NCBI RefSeq assembly: GCF_016876135.2
Contig: NZ_JACAOD020000001.1
Coordinates: 1-64,000, forward strand
Length of the DNA: 64,000 bases
Direction of reading: 5' to 3'
From: Candidatus Phytoplasma meliae
GTDB lineage: Bacteria > Bacillota_I > Bacilli_A > Acholeplasmatales > Acholeplasmataceae
Below are positions 1 to 7,679 of this stretch, in pieces (position 1 is the first letter of the stretch; each line of letters opens with the position of its first letter). The position numbers and the translations under genes are program-made. Below the pieces are notes generated by a model. It had not been told where the DNA came from. It made no database searches and was given only the letters and a program-made list of their open reading frames with translations.

Positions 1-190
1 CCAACTTTTCTGTTCCAACACCAAACTTTGCTACTTCTTCGTCTATCAATCACCAATATCATATAAAACACTAGAAGTTAAAATCGATCAACCATTCATC
101 AAAAAAATGTTAACAGATGGTCAAACTTATCTCCATCTTCTCTCAGAAGCCAAAAAAGAGCTTTCACAAACTAAAATTCTAAAAACATTA
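1..190 (+). CDS. C-terminal fragment of an unidentified protein (5' end outside window)
   Basis: The reading frame that starts at position 2 stays open from the window edge to a TAA at 188-190, giving at least 62 residues with no start visible. The fragment is Lys- and Leu-rich and ends in QTKILKH. I recognise no domain. C-ending codons are frequent, as in the other island genes. The next gene follows after 34 bases. It could be a whole gene cut by the window edge or a remnant. Confidence 0.45.
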
Positions 191-224
191 ACTAGAATAA
201 TTTAATCACAAAGGAAATAAAAAC

Positions 225-839
225 ATGAAAAAAAACAAAAAAACATCTTGTTCACCTTTACCAGTAACAAAAGCTTTCAGACCGATTTTAGACAAAATGA
301 ATAAATACAAAAAACAAGCTGTCAAAAACCAATATTCACCAATGACAAAACCAATTTATACAAACGACGATTACACAAGTGAACCATTTATCAACCAATT
401 ATTTTGTCCTTTTCTAACTGATGAACAAATCGATAAAAAAACACTTTCAATTCTCACCAAGCTGAAAGTAAAACCAAAAAATCTTTCTCTTTATCGTTTT
501 AAACCAACTTTAAACGAATACTCAAAAACAATCAACTTATCGTTTTCTTTTGTTGGTGATGCTATCTTACGTGTTTTTATCTTTGACATGATAAAAGAAT
601 CAAAAAACTTTTCCAATCACGAAATTCCATATCTTATTTCTAATCTTTTTTGGTTTCATGTCGTCAAACTAAACAACTTAATAGACCATAACAAACTTTA
701 TCACAAAGCTTATGCCGACTTATTCGAAGCCTTCTTTGGAGCAATTTATTACGATCGTGGTATCAAAGTTGCTCAACGAGTTTTCAACAACATCATCAAA
801 AAACCACTTGTCGAAAACCACACCATCAAACTCAAATAA
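225..839 (+). CDS. RNase III-like protein without dsRNA-binding domain
   Basis: This 204-residue protein has an RNase III-type catalytic fold signature. VGDAIL at about residues 110-115 matches the GDAVL core, and YADLFEAFFGAIYYDRG at about 163-179 matches the second conserved block, keeping Asp165 and Glu168. The first acidic residue of the usual ERLEFLGD motif is Ser here (FSFVGD), so catalysis may be impaired or Mini-III-like. No dsRNA-binding domain follows and the protein ends soon after the second motif. The N-terminal 60 residues are basic and unassigned. A good Shine-Dalgarno site (AAAGGAA) precedes the ATG. It is the first full gene of the accessory island and its 3' end runs into a terminator hairpin. 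RNase III enzymes cut double-stranded RNA; that this protein does so is inference. Confidence 0.65.
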   Translation: MKKNKKTSCSPLPVTKAFRPILDKMNKYKKQAVKNQYSPMTKPIYTNDDYTSEPFINQLFCPFLTDEQIDKKTLSILTKLKVKPKNLSLYRFKPTLNEYSKTINLSFSFVGDAILRVFIFDMIKESKNFSNHEIPYLISNLFWFHVVKLNNLIDHNKLYHKAYADLFEAFFGAIYYDRGIKVAQRVFNNIIKKPLVENHTIKLK

Positions 840-843
840 CTTT

Positions 844-1057
844 CACTTCCACCAAAGAACCAACTTAACCATTGGTTCTTTCTCTTCAAACCAAAACCAC
901 CTCTTCACACCGTATAAAACAATCAACCACATCAAAAAACACACTCCAAAATGGCCAAAAACCACCAACACCATCACCAGCCAAAAACCATTTATCAAAA
1001 AAAAAAAAAACCAAAGGAGAACCAAAAAAACCAAAACACGAAAGGAACCAAAATATG
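844..1057 (+). repeat. Island intergenic cassette, copy 1
   Basis: This stretch contains a terminator hairpin, a C/A-rich leader, the phrase CCATTTATCAAAA followed by a run of 14 A, and the Shine-Dalgarno block CACGAAAGGAACC just before an ATG. Closely related sequence recurs at about 4128-4369 and 7478-7679. The first 50 or so bases are nearly identical to copy 3. The leader is open in the frame of the downstream gene. Confidence 0.75.
854..881 (+). terminator. Rho-independent terminator after the RNase III-like gene
   Basis: AAAGAACCAA pairs perfectly with TTGGTTCTTT across an 8-base loop. A T/C-rich tail follows. The same hairpin occurs at 7488-7515. Confidence 0.7.
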
Positions 1058-2959
1058 CAAAAAGAACAAATGCTACAAACTTATATTAACTACCCTATTA
1101 TTGCGGTTGGTATAGTAATTACCTATATTTTTATTATCAAAATGTTAGGAAAAAACTTAAAAACAATCCCTAACCTATTGCTGATAGGAATAATCTTAAT
1201 ATTAGGAATAACAACTCCGCTAATAATCAAAACGAACCAAGAAGACCAATTAGACCCTCAAAATCCAACTCAATCCTCACCCTCAAATGACGCCCCCACC
1301 TCAGCCTTAGCTCCAACAACTCCCCCAACCCCAACAACTCCCCCAACCTCAATCCCGCCAAAACCACCAAACAATCCAACCTTGGTAGTCAAATCCAAAA
1401 CACAAGATGACCTAAATGTGTTGTTAGATAACATTTACAACGAAATAAAATTCACCCCCAAAACCTCAAACGAAAGACTACAACAGAAAACAAAATTAGA
1501 TGGTTATCAATTAGATTTAAAACTTTTTTTCTTTAATTTAGACGACCCTCAAATTAATGTTTTAAAAGAGGCATTAACCGAAAAAATAAACAAAATACAA
1601 GATGACATTGACTTAGACACCCCAATTATCTCAACTTCACCTCAACCAACAACATCATCCCAACTCAACCAACCACCAAAAACTTCTGCCGATTTAACAC
1701 TCGAACGAACAAGACAAATATTATCAGAAAATACAAAAGAACTCAAAAACAACGCTCTTATCGCGAAATACATCCAAACCTATTTTACTGATAAAATTAA
1801 TAACAACGCCAACACCATACTTTCAGCCCAAAACACAATAAACAATCATTTAAAACCACATTTAAAAACACTAGAACATATTAGAAAAAACAGAGACGAA
1901 ACTAAAAAATCATTGGAAACACAATTGGATAACTTATGTGAACGCAACAAACAACTTCAAAAAGATTTAAATGATGCAAAGGATGAATCCAGTTCTAAAC
2001 TTATAAAAATCTTAAAAGATAGTTATAATTCCTCTTTAACGCTACTTAGACAAAGAATCTCGGAACCCGAAGACCAAACCGAAGCACCAAAAACACCAAC
2101 AACCGAACAAACACAAACAGACAAAAAAACCGAAAAAAAAGAAAACTCAAAAACCAAAGACGAAAAGACACAAAATAAAGCCAACGAACCAAAAGCCGAA
2201 AACAAAACCAACCTTCAAAACCAAATTAAAGTGCATCAAAATTCGTTAGACAACATTCCTATGGTGGTTGATATCATATCCACTTATAAAACCTCGTTAG
2301 CAAATTCCGGCACTTATAGTAGACAAAAAACTTACGATGGACTAGAAAGAAAATTAAAAAATGACGGGTATATAGGCGGACGATACCCAAATTACATCTA
2401 TTATGAAAAATTAACCAAAACAGGTTGGATGAAAGAAGTTATCCAACAACTTTTAGAATGCGCCACTATGACCATAGAACAACTTGATGAATTATTAAAA
2501 CTTACCTTAGAAAAGAAAGTTGAATTAGAACGAGAAATTAAAAGCAAAAAACAAGAAATTGAAGATTATGTGAAGAACGCCAAAACATTATTTAATAATA
2601 ATTTGGCCGCGCAACGCGAAGTATATTCGACTGTTACAACCTTCGACGATCCTATAAAAAACAACATTAAGAAATACTTAGCCCTTCAAGATTCCTTCGA
2701 TAAAACTTTAACCGCTTATAGCGAGGATAAGGTCAATAACTACAATTACAACGAAACTAACAAACAAATCACTCAAAAAGAAGACGAAATTAAAAAACTT
2801 GCAAAAGAAAACGAACAACTCAGAAAATCACAAAGAAAATTCGAAGAAAAAATCAAAAACACGAACTTAGACACAAACACTGATGATGATGTTATGCAAC
2901 AGACGAGAGAGGATGTCGAATACGAAGTGATGGAAGAAGACGATTCCAACCAAAACTAA
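1055..2959 (+). CDS. Membrane-anchored proline-rich and coiled-coil protein
   Basis: I choose ATG 1055 because it follows the AAAGGAACC Shine-Dalgarno site of the repeated cassette, although the frame is open back to 872. The 634-residue product has two N-terminal hydrophobic segments (about 12-30 and 38-58). A Pro/Thr-rich linker follows (about 72-112), with repeated TTPPTP-like units. The rest is largely charged and helical, with coiled-coil character and a Lys/Glu/Thr/Gln-rich stretch at about 343-387. The C-terminus is acidic. No enzyme motif is visible. It resembles the 4367 gene in plan: two membrane segments, then a long coiled coil. The bulk could lie outside the cell or in the cytoplasm; topology is not fixed by sequence alone. 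Function unknown. Confidence 0.7.
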   Translation: MQKEQMLQTYINYPIIAVGIVITYIFIIKMLGKNLKTIPNLLLIGIILILGITTPLIIKTNQEDQLDPQNPTQSSPSNDAPTSALAPTTPPTPTTPPTSIPPKPPNNPTLVVKSKTQDDLNVLLDNIYNEIKFTPKTSNERLQQKTKLDGYQLDLKLFFFNLDDPQINVLKEALTEKINKIQDDIDLDTPIISTSPQPTTSSQLNQPPKTSADLTLERTRQILSENTKELKNNALIAKYIQTYFTDKINNNANTILSAQNTINNHLKPHLKTLEHIRKNRDETKKSLETQLDNLCERNKQLQKDLNDAKDESSSKLIKILKDSYNSSLTLLRQRISEPEDQTEAPKTPTTEQTQTDKKTEKKENSKTKDEKTQNKANEPKAENKTNLQNQIKVHQNSLDNIPMVVDIISTYKTSLANSGTYSRQKTYDGLERKLKNDGYIGGRYPNYIYYEKLTKTGWMKEVIQQLLECATMTIEQLDELLKLTLEKKVELEREIKSKKQEIEDYVKNAKTLFNNNLAAQREVYSTVTTFDDPIKNNIKKYLALQDSFDKTLTAYSEDKVNNYNYNETNKQITQKEDEIKKLAKENEQLRKSQRKFEEKIKNTNLDTNTDDDVMQQTREDVEYEVMEEDDSNQN

Positions 2960-2967
2960 TCTTCTCA

Positions 2968-3002
2968 AATCACCAAACTTTATTTAATGAGGTTTGGTGA
3001 TT
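2968..3002 (+). terminator. Terminator between the coiled-coil gene and the DUF2963 gene
   Basis: AATCACCAAAC pairs with GTTTGGTGATT, 11 bp with a 13-base loop, and is followed directly by a run of T. Confidence 0.8.
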
Positions 3003-3038
3003 TTTTTAAACCAATCAAAAACGAAACAAGCACAAAAA

Positions 3039-3065
3039 TTGCAAAAAAAAAAAAAACAGTATAAT
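3039..3065 (+). promoter_or_regulatory. Candidate promoter with a 14-A spacer
   Basis: TTGCAA at 3039-3044 and TATAAT at 3060-3065 are 15 bases apart. The spacer is almost entirely a homopolymer (14 A starting at 3043) followed by CAG. It lies just downstream of a terminator and about 50 bases upstream of the DUF2963 gene start. The spacing is short of the usual 17, so slippage in the A tract could tune the promoter. Confidence 0.5.
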
Positions 3066-3116
3066 GGAACTGTATTCAAAAAATACAGAATCTCAAAACA
3101 CGAAAGGAAACGAAAA

Positions 3117-4127
3117 ATGAACCCAAACACCAAATCAACTCTCTACACCGCTATCTCTGCCTTAACCATCACAATCTTATTAATAATTGGTGTCATCATC
3201 TACAAAAAACATCATTCTCATCCCCAATCACCAATCTCTGAACAAGGTCCAACTTCGGCTTTAACTCCCCCAACCCCACCAACACCACCTCACCCCAATC
3301 ATTCTTCTCAATCTCAACCAAAAACATCAAACAATCAATCCCGACCTCAAACTATTAGGGATACCAAATTTGAACAAACTACCTCTTCTACTCGACAAAA
3401 CAACGACCAAAAAACCACCCCACCCCCACCAAAACCAAAATCTGAATCAAAACCCCAACCTCAACCAACCTCAACTCCACAAAAAACACAAGAACAATTA
3501 CAACAAGAGAAAAAAGAAAATGACGAGCTTTGTCATTATATACCACTCACACAAATTGTCGGCAACACCAAAATAATAACCGAAGGTTCTTATGCTAGTG
3601 TTCAAACCGAAACCTATTACGACCTCCAAACAAACAAAAAAACAAAATTTATTAAATATTTCCCTAGAATGACACCAAATTCCCCCCGAAAATACAGCAA
3701 GATAGAAGAATACAACGAAAATGGAACCAAAACCAAACACACCGATTACAACGAAGATGGCACAATTCAATACATCACCGAATACAACCAAAATGAATCC
3801 AAAACCAAATTCATTGTATACAAAGACAACAACAAACCCCGCTGCTTCATCATCGAATACGATCCAACAACTGGCAAAATAATCAAAAAAACATATTACA
3901 ACAACGATGGCACAATCTGCTCCATCGTCGAATGCGACCAAAATGGAACCGAAACCAAAAGGACATATTACAACAAAGATGGTACAATCGACTACATCAT
4001 CGAATACAACCCCGAACTGCACAAATACATCACAACCTACTCATCCTTCACCCAACAACAAATCTCAGAAGCCAAATGCCTCCATCAAGAAGCTATCCGC
4101 CAGTACAATCTCTACAACCAAAACTAA
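3117..4127 (+). CDS. DUF2963 repeat protein with N-terminal membrane anchor
   Basis: ATG 3117 follows CACGAAAGGAAACG, so I prefer it to the longer open frame from 2994. The 336-residue product has one hydrophobic segment (about 10-30) and a Pro/Ser/Gln-rich linker (about 35-130). A C-terminal half (about 195-315) contains imperfect repeats of the type YNxDGTIxxIxEYxxNGTKTK. This is the pattern of DUF2963, a family I know from phytoplasmas and of unknown function. The repeats recall YwqK/MORN-like beta-hairpin arrays. With a single N-terminal anchor the repeats probably face outward, but that is inference. A possible phase-variable promoter lies just upstream and a hairpin terminator follows the stop. 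Confidence 0.75.
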   Translation: MNPNTKSTLYTAISALTITILLIIGVIIYKKHHSHPQSPISEQGPTSALTPPTPPTPPHPNHSSQSQPKTSNNQSRPQTIRDTKFEQTTSSTRQNNDQKTTPPPPKPKSESKPQPQPTSTPQKTQEQLQQEKKENDELCHYIPLTQIVGNTKIITEGSYASVQTETYYDLQTNKKTKFIKYFPRMTPNSPRKYSKIEEYNENGTKTKHTDYNEDGTIQYITEYNQNESKTKFIVYKDNNKPRCFIIEYDPTTGKIIKKTYYNNDGTICSIVECDQNGTETKRTYYNKDGTIDYIIEYNPELHKYITTYSSFTQQQISEAKCLHQEAIRQYNLYNQN

Positions 4128-4131
4128 CCCC

Positions 4132-4155
4132 AGAACCAACCTCCCAGTTGGTTCT
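4132..4155 (+). terminator. Terminator after the DUF2963 gene
   Basis: AGAACCAAC pairs with GTTGGTTCT around a 6-base loop, followed by a T-rich tail. Confidence 0.7.
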
Positions 4156-4166
4156 TTTTCTTTACA

Positions 4167-4243
4167 CCCAAAACAAAACTAACCGAATATATCAAACGCA
4201 CTCAAACCCCAAAACAAAACTAACTGAATATATCAAACACACC
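4167..4243 (+). repeat. Direct repeat of about 41 bases in the cassette leader
   Basis: Two near-identical units centred on CAAAACTAAC, GAATATATCAAAC and CAC lie head to tail. They differ at a few positions. Confidence 0.6.
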
Positions 4244-4366
4244 ACATCCAAAAACACACTCCAAAAAATGCCAGCACACACCATCACCACCACCCCCCCA
4301 AAAACCATTTATCAAAATAAAAAACCAAATAAACCAAAAAAACCAAAACACGAAAGGAACCAAAAC

Positions 4367-6001
4367 ATGTTAACTCTATTAACAACCCTCAAATATACCA
4401 AATATTTACTAACTTTCCTAATTGTTATATCAACACTAGGAATCCTGATTAACATTTTCAAAAAAATTAAAAAACAACAACCCTTAAAATCTAAATCCAT
4501 CTTCATCTTTATTGCCTTAATAGTAATATCTATAATTGGGTTTATTTGCTTTAATTTTTTTGGAACTTCGTTTTATGACCAAAAAACCGCAAAGGCACAC
4601 AGCGATTTTCAAACAACCTCACATCATGCTCAAACTAAATTTAAAAAAATACTAACCACACTAGGAGACAATAAAACAGAACTAGAAAACGCATTAACCC
4701 AATTAAAAAAGGAAGTAACTGACGCTTATATCAAACTTGAAAACAACCAAAAAGAAGAAAAAGAATTAGTGGAATTACTCACCAAAATCAAAAACGAATT
4801 AAACAACATCAATTCTGAATTAAAAGAATTAGACGAAGAGCAAAAGATTTTAATTGCCAGAAAACAAGAATGGCTTAAAATAAGAAAAGAATTAACTCTC
4901 AAAAAGGCACAACTAGAAAATGAATTAAAAAACGAAACCAACCTTCAAAAAAGAGCAAAAATAAAAGAAGAAATAGAAAAAATAGATACTAGAATCAAAG
5001 AAATCGACAAAGAAATTTTCAAAATCAATCAAAGATTAGAACTAATCAGATTGAGAAAAAATTATCTAGAAACTAGAAAAGAGGTTTTAATAAAAAAACA
5101 AACACAAATTGAAAACAGGATGAAACAACTTCAACAAGAAAACGAAATTATCTATAATTTCATCACAGAAAAAGGAAACCTAATTTCTAAAATTGAACAA
5201 CAAATCGAAAGAATTGAAGAAGATATGATTAACATAGCAGGCAAAATGGTAGCATTAGAACTATTATCTGAAAGAGCAAGAGAAGGACTAAGTAAATTTA
5301 GAACTGCTCAAATCGACCACCAATCCTCTATTGCCAATTTTTTTAAACATGGTACAAAATCTGTGGTTAAAATCACCAACGCTCTTGCGGACTTATCTGG
5401 AACTGCCGCCATCAAAAAAATCACTTCCAAACTTGGTATTAAATTATTAGGCAAAGCCATGAATGCCAATAAAATTAGGATGGCAGCTTCTGCGCTCGTC
5501 GACTTTTACACAAACGAAAGAAGTAGAAAAGACTTATATGCAATGTACACCCCAGAAGATTTTCAATATTTGGAAAACAAAATTAAAGAAGACACAAAAC
5601 TAGAAGAGGAAAAATTAGAAAAAAGACTAACAGAAATTGAAAACCTTAAAAAGGAACTTTTACCTTCAAATCTTCAAAAAAAATTATCACAAACTGATAT
5701 CGAATACCAACAATCCCAAGCAGAAACACAAAAACTAAAAGACGCCCTTTTCCAAAACACACTTGACGAACACGAAACCAACTTTACAAATGTAGAAAAA
5801 GCGGTGGGAGACTATCACGACAAAGCAAACGAAGAATACGACTACCAAGAACTTCTTGTAGGATACCAAAAAACAAAAAAACATCAAGAAACTTTAACAG
5901 AAAAATTAACAGAAAACCAAACACAAAACCTTAATTCCCAACAGGTCATAGAACTTTCAGAAACGCAAACTGATGAAGAATTTGAAGATGACCGCCCTTA
6001 A
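4367..6001 (+). CDS. Membrane-anchored long coiled-coil protein
   Basis: ATG 4367 lies directly after the cassette Shine-Dalgarno site; the open frame back to 3932 overlaps the preceding gene and is rejected. The 544-residue product has two hydrophobic segments (about 12-31 and 44-66). A long heptad-rich region full of Glu, Lys, Ile and Leu (about 95-305) is almost certainly a coiled coil. A less charged middle part (about 315-385) is Ala- and Lys-rich with small-residue stretches. A second acidic helical region runs to the C-terminus. No catalytic motif is seen. It matches the 1055 gene in architecture but not obviously in sequence. SMC-like similarity would be expected from the coiled coil alone and carries no functional meaning. 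Confidence 0.7.
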   Translation: MLTLLTTLKYTKYLLTFLIVISTLGILINIFKKIKKQQPLKSKSIFIFIALIVISIIGFICFNFFGTSFYDQKTAKAHSDFQTTSHHAQTKFKKILTTLGDNKTELENALTQLKKEVTDAYIKLENNQKEEKELVELLTKIKNELNNINSELKELDEEQKILIARKQEWLKIRKELTLKKAQLENELKNETNLQKRAKIKEEIEKIDTRIKEIDKEIFKINQRLELIRLRKNYLETRKEVLIKKQTQIENRMKQLQQENEIIYNFITEKGNLISKIEQQIERIEEDMINIAGKMVALELLSERAREGLSKFRTAQIDHQSSIANFFKHGTKSVVKITNALADLSGTAAIKKITSKLGIKLLGKAMNANKIRMAASALVDFYTNERSRKDLYAMYTPEDFQYLENKIKEDTKLEEEKLEKRLTEIENLKKELLPSNLQKKLSQTDIEYQQSQAETQKLKDALFQNTLDEHETNFTNVEKAVGDYHDKANEEYDYQELLVGYQKTKKHQETLTEKLTENQTQNLNSQQVIELSETQTDEEFEDDRP

Positions 6002-6007
6002 TCCACA

Positions 6008-6033
6008 AGAGCCAACCTACCATAGTTGGTTCT
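6008..6033 (+). terminator. Terminator after the long coiled-coil gene
   Basis: AGAGCCAAC pairs with GTTGGTTCT (one G-T pair), with a T-rich tail. It resembles the cassette hairpins. Confidence 0.6.
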
Positions 6034-6109
6034 TTCTCTATAAATAAAAAAAAACACCTTTCTCGACCGCCAACCTTCCACCATTTTCTAACCAAAAGGA
6101 ACTAAAACT

Positions 6110-6619
6110 ATGACAAAACTAAAAAAAATAAATCAAACTCTTTTCACCATCTTTCTTATTACAGGAATCACCCTCTTTATCTTAGCAATCTACAATCTCT
6201 ACCAATATCAAACTTCACAAACTTCAGTCCAAAACCATCTTAACTCTGAAATCACCCATTCTTTCAATCATCTCAACGTCGAACTCTCTAAAACAACCAA
6301 CCATCTTAACTCTGAAATCGCCAAAACCTCAACTCACCTCAATCAACAAATTGACAACCTTTACAACGACATTACTACTACCAAAACCCAAACCCTTAAT
6401 AAAATTGAAAACAATGTTGATATTAAAATCCAACAATTCAAACAATTAATTCTTGACCAAATTGAAAAACTAATTATTTTCCTAAACAATAAAGTAGACA
6501 CCTACCTCGACCCTCAGTCCAAAGAAGAAATCATCAATTGCCTCAAAAACATAATTGAAAACTTTGGCTCTTTCACACTCAAAGACCTTTACTCCTACTT
6601 TAAATCCCCCAAAAAATAA
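6110..6619 (+). CDS. Small membrane-anchored coiled-coil protein
   Basis: The 169-residue product starts at ATG 6110 behind CAAAAGGAAC. One hydrophobic segment (about 9-29) is followed by near-repeats of about 14-21 residues around HLNSEI, HLNVEL and HLNQQI (about 42-80). A helical Lys/Asn-rich tail follows. The repeats fit a heptad coiled coil and may drive oligomerisation. A conserved function is not recognisable. The same frame continues past the stop into a DUF2963 remnant (6668-6772). Confidence 0.65.
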   Translation: MTKLKKINQTLFTIFLITGITLFILAIYNLYQYQTSQTSVQNHLNSEITHSFNHLNVELSKTTNHLNSEIAKTSTHLNQQIDNLYNDITTTKTQTLNKIENNVDIKIQQFKQLILDQIEKLIIFLNNKVDTYLDPQSKEEIINCLKNIIENFGSFTLKDLYSYFKSPKK

Positions 6620-6667
6620 CCCAATATCCACTTCCGCAATTTAAGCATCACACACCCATTTTTACAA

Positions 6668-6772
6668 CCAAAACCAACCAAAACCAAATTCACAAATTAC
6701 TACGACGATGGCACAAACAACCACATCGCCAAATATGATTCAAAAGGAAAGAAAACTTTCAAAATTGAATAA
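6668..6772 (+). pseudogene. Remnant of a DUF2963 repeat
   Basis: The frame reads FTNYYDDGTNNHIAKYDSKG and on to a TAA at 6770-6772. This matches the repeat unit of the intact DUF2963 protein at 3117-4127. No start or Shine-Dalgarno site serves it and it follows the stop of the preceding gene in the same frame. I read it as the tail of a deleted gene. Confidence 0.5.
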
Positions 6773-6779
6773 AAACTTC

Positions 6780-6808
6780 AAAAGACTGACTAAACTGTCG
6801 GTCTTTTT
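6780..6808 (+). terminator. Terminator upstream of the island tmk
   Basis: AAAGACTGAC pairs with GTCGGTCTTT around TAAACT, followed by a T-rich tail. Confidence 0.7.
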
Positions 6809-6854
6809 CTTTTACCAAAATCAAAAAAAACTTAAAAGGAGAAAACTAACAACC

Positions 6855-7502
6855 ATGAAACTAATAATTATCGAAGGACTCGATGGTTCTGGCAAAACAA
6901 CACTCATCAAACAGCTTGCCAACTTACTTCAACAACAAAACAAAGAAGTTATCACACTCAGTGGCCTCGGTAGTTCCGCAATCGGCCACCAAATCCGACA
7001 AACTTTCTTAACTCACACCAACCTCAACAATCCAACAAGGCTCCATCTAAGTCTCGCCAACATGTACCAAACTCAACACGAACTAATCGATCCAAACATC
7101 AAAACAGACAAAATAATCCTAATCGATAGATGGATTGGTTCTAATTATGCCTATCGAGTCTATCCATCACAAAATCCAACCATCAACCAAATATTCAACC
7201 AATCCATCAAAAACTTCATCCAACCAAACATGACCATCTATCTCAAAATCGATCCGAAAATTGGTCTTAATCGAAAACAAAAACAAGCTAACCATCAACT
7301 TGATGTCATCGAACAAAGTCCACTATCATACCATCATCAAGTCGCTCTCGGTTTCGAACAATTTATGAAACGAAAAGACATTGGTCACAAAATAATCTTA
7401 GATACTACAACCAACCAAACCACCAACCATAACATCGAAACCATCTTTTCCACCATCAACAAGCTAAAACCAATTCTCACTTCCACCAAAGAACCAACTT
7501 AA
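6855..7502 (+). CDS. tmk: Thymidylate kinase, island-type copy
   Basis: This 215-residue P-loop kinase phosphorylates dTMP to dTDP. The Walker A motif GLDGSGKTT is at about residues 8-16. The usual DR(Y/F/H) motif is DRW here (ILIDRWIGSNYAYR), and the common REPGG region is replaced by SGLGSS. The start ATG follows AAAAGGAGAAAAC. It differs strongly from the chromosomal tmk at 34565. Extra tmk copies are a known mark of phytoplasma mobile units. The last codons (AAA GAA CCA ACT TAA) overlap the downstream terminator stem. Its first 75 codons and leader are duplicated at 9906-10136. Substrate specificity could have drifted. Confidence 0.85.
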   Translation: MKLIIIEGLDGSGKTTLIKQLANLLQQQNKEVITLSGLGSSAIGHQIRQTFLTHTNLNNPTRLHLSLANMYQTQHELIDPNIKTDKIILIDRWIGSNYAYRVYPSQNPTINQIFNQSIKNFIQPNMTIYLKIDPKIGLNRKQKQANHQLDVIEQSPLSYHHQVALGFEQFMKRKDIGHKIILDTTTNQTTNHNIETIFSTINKLKPILTSTKEPT

Positions 7503-7679
7503 CCATTGGTTCTTTCTCTTCAAACCAAACCACCTCTTTCACCATATGCAGAATCAACCACAACTACCAACACACTCCAAAATGGCCAAAACCACCAAAA
7601 CCACCACCTGCCAAAAACCATTTATCAAAAAAAACAAAAACACCAAAAACACACAAAGTAGAAAGGAAAAACAAAATTG
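7478..7679 (+). repeat. Island intergenic cassette, copy 3
   Basis: The first 50 or so bases match copy 1 almost exactly, including the hairpin. The phrase ACACTCCAAAATGGCCAAAACC and CCATTTATCAAAA recur, with 8 A where copy 1 has 14. The end is GAAAGGAAAAACAAAATTGG, where copies 1 and 2 have an ATG. Confidence 0.75.
7488..7515 (+). terminator. Terminator overlapping the end of island tmk
   Basis: AAAGAACCAA pairs with TTGGTTCTTT, the same hairpin as at 854-881. The left arm lies inside the last codons of tmk. Confidence 0.7.

Larger units (their letters stand above)
4128..4369 (+). repeat. Island intergenic cassette, copy 2
   Basis: This copy shares with copy 1 the terminator hairpin, the phrase ACATCCAAAAACACACTCC, CCATTTATCAAAA and the end AACCAAAACACGAAAGGAACC. 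It is longer because it contains an internal direct repeat of about 41 bases (4167-4243). The leader is open in the frame of the downstream coiled-coil gene, and encodes the same short peptides (TTSKNTLQ, KPKHERNQN) as copy 1. Confidence 0.7.

Noticed and set aside
872..1054. Upstream extension of the 1055 gene through the cassette leader
   Set aside because: A strong Shine-Dalgarno site stands at ATG 1055 and the extension would cross the terminator hairpin and a 14-A run. The conserved leader peptide is kept as an observation only.
3498..4022. Antisense open frame of 174 codons on the minus strand over the DUF2963 gene
   Set aside because: It mirrors the repeats of the real gene, has odd Phe/Val/Asp-rich composition and no Shine-Dalgarno site.
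3932..4366. Upstream extension of the coiled-coil gene into the DUF2963 gene
   Set aside because: It overlaps a real gene in another frame; ATG 4367 has the cassette Shine-Dalgarno site.
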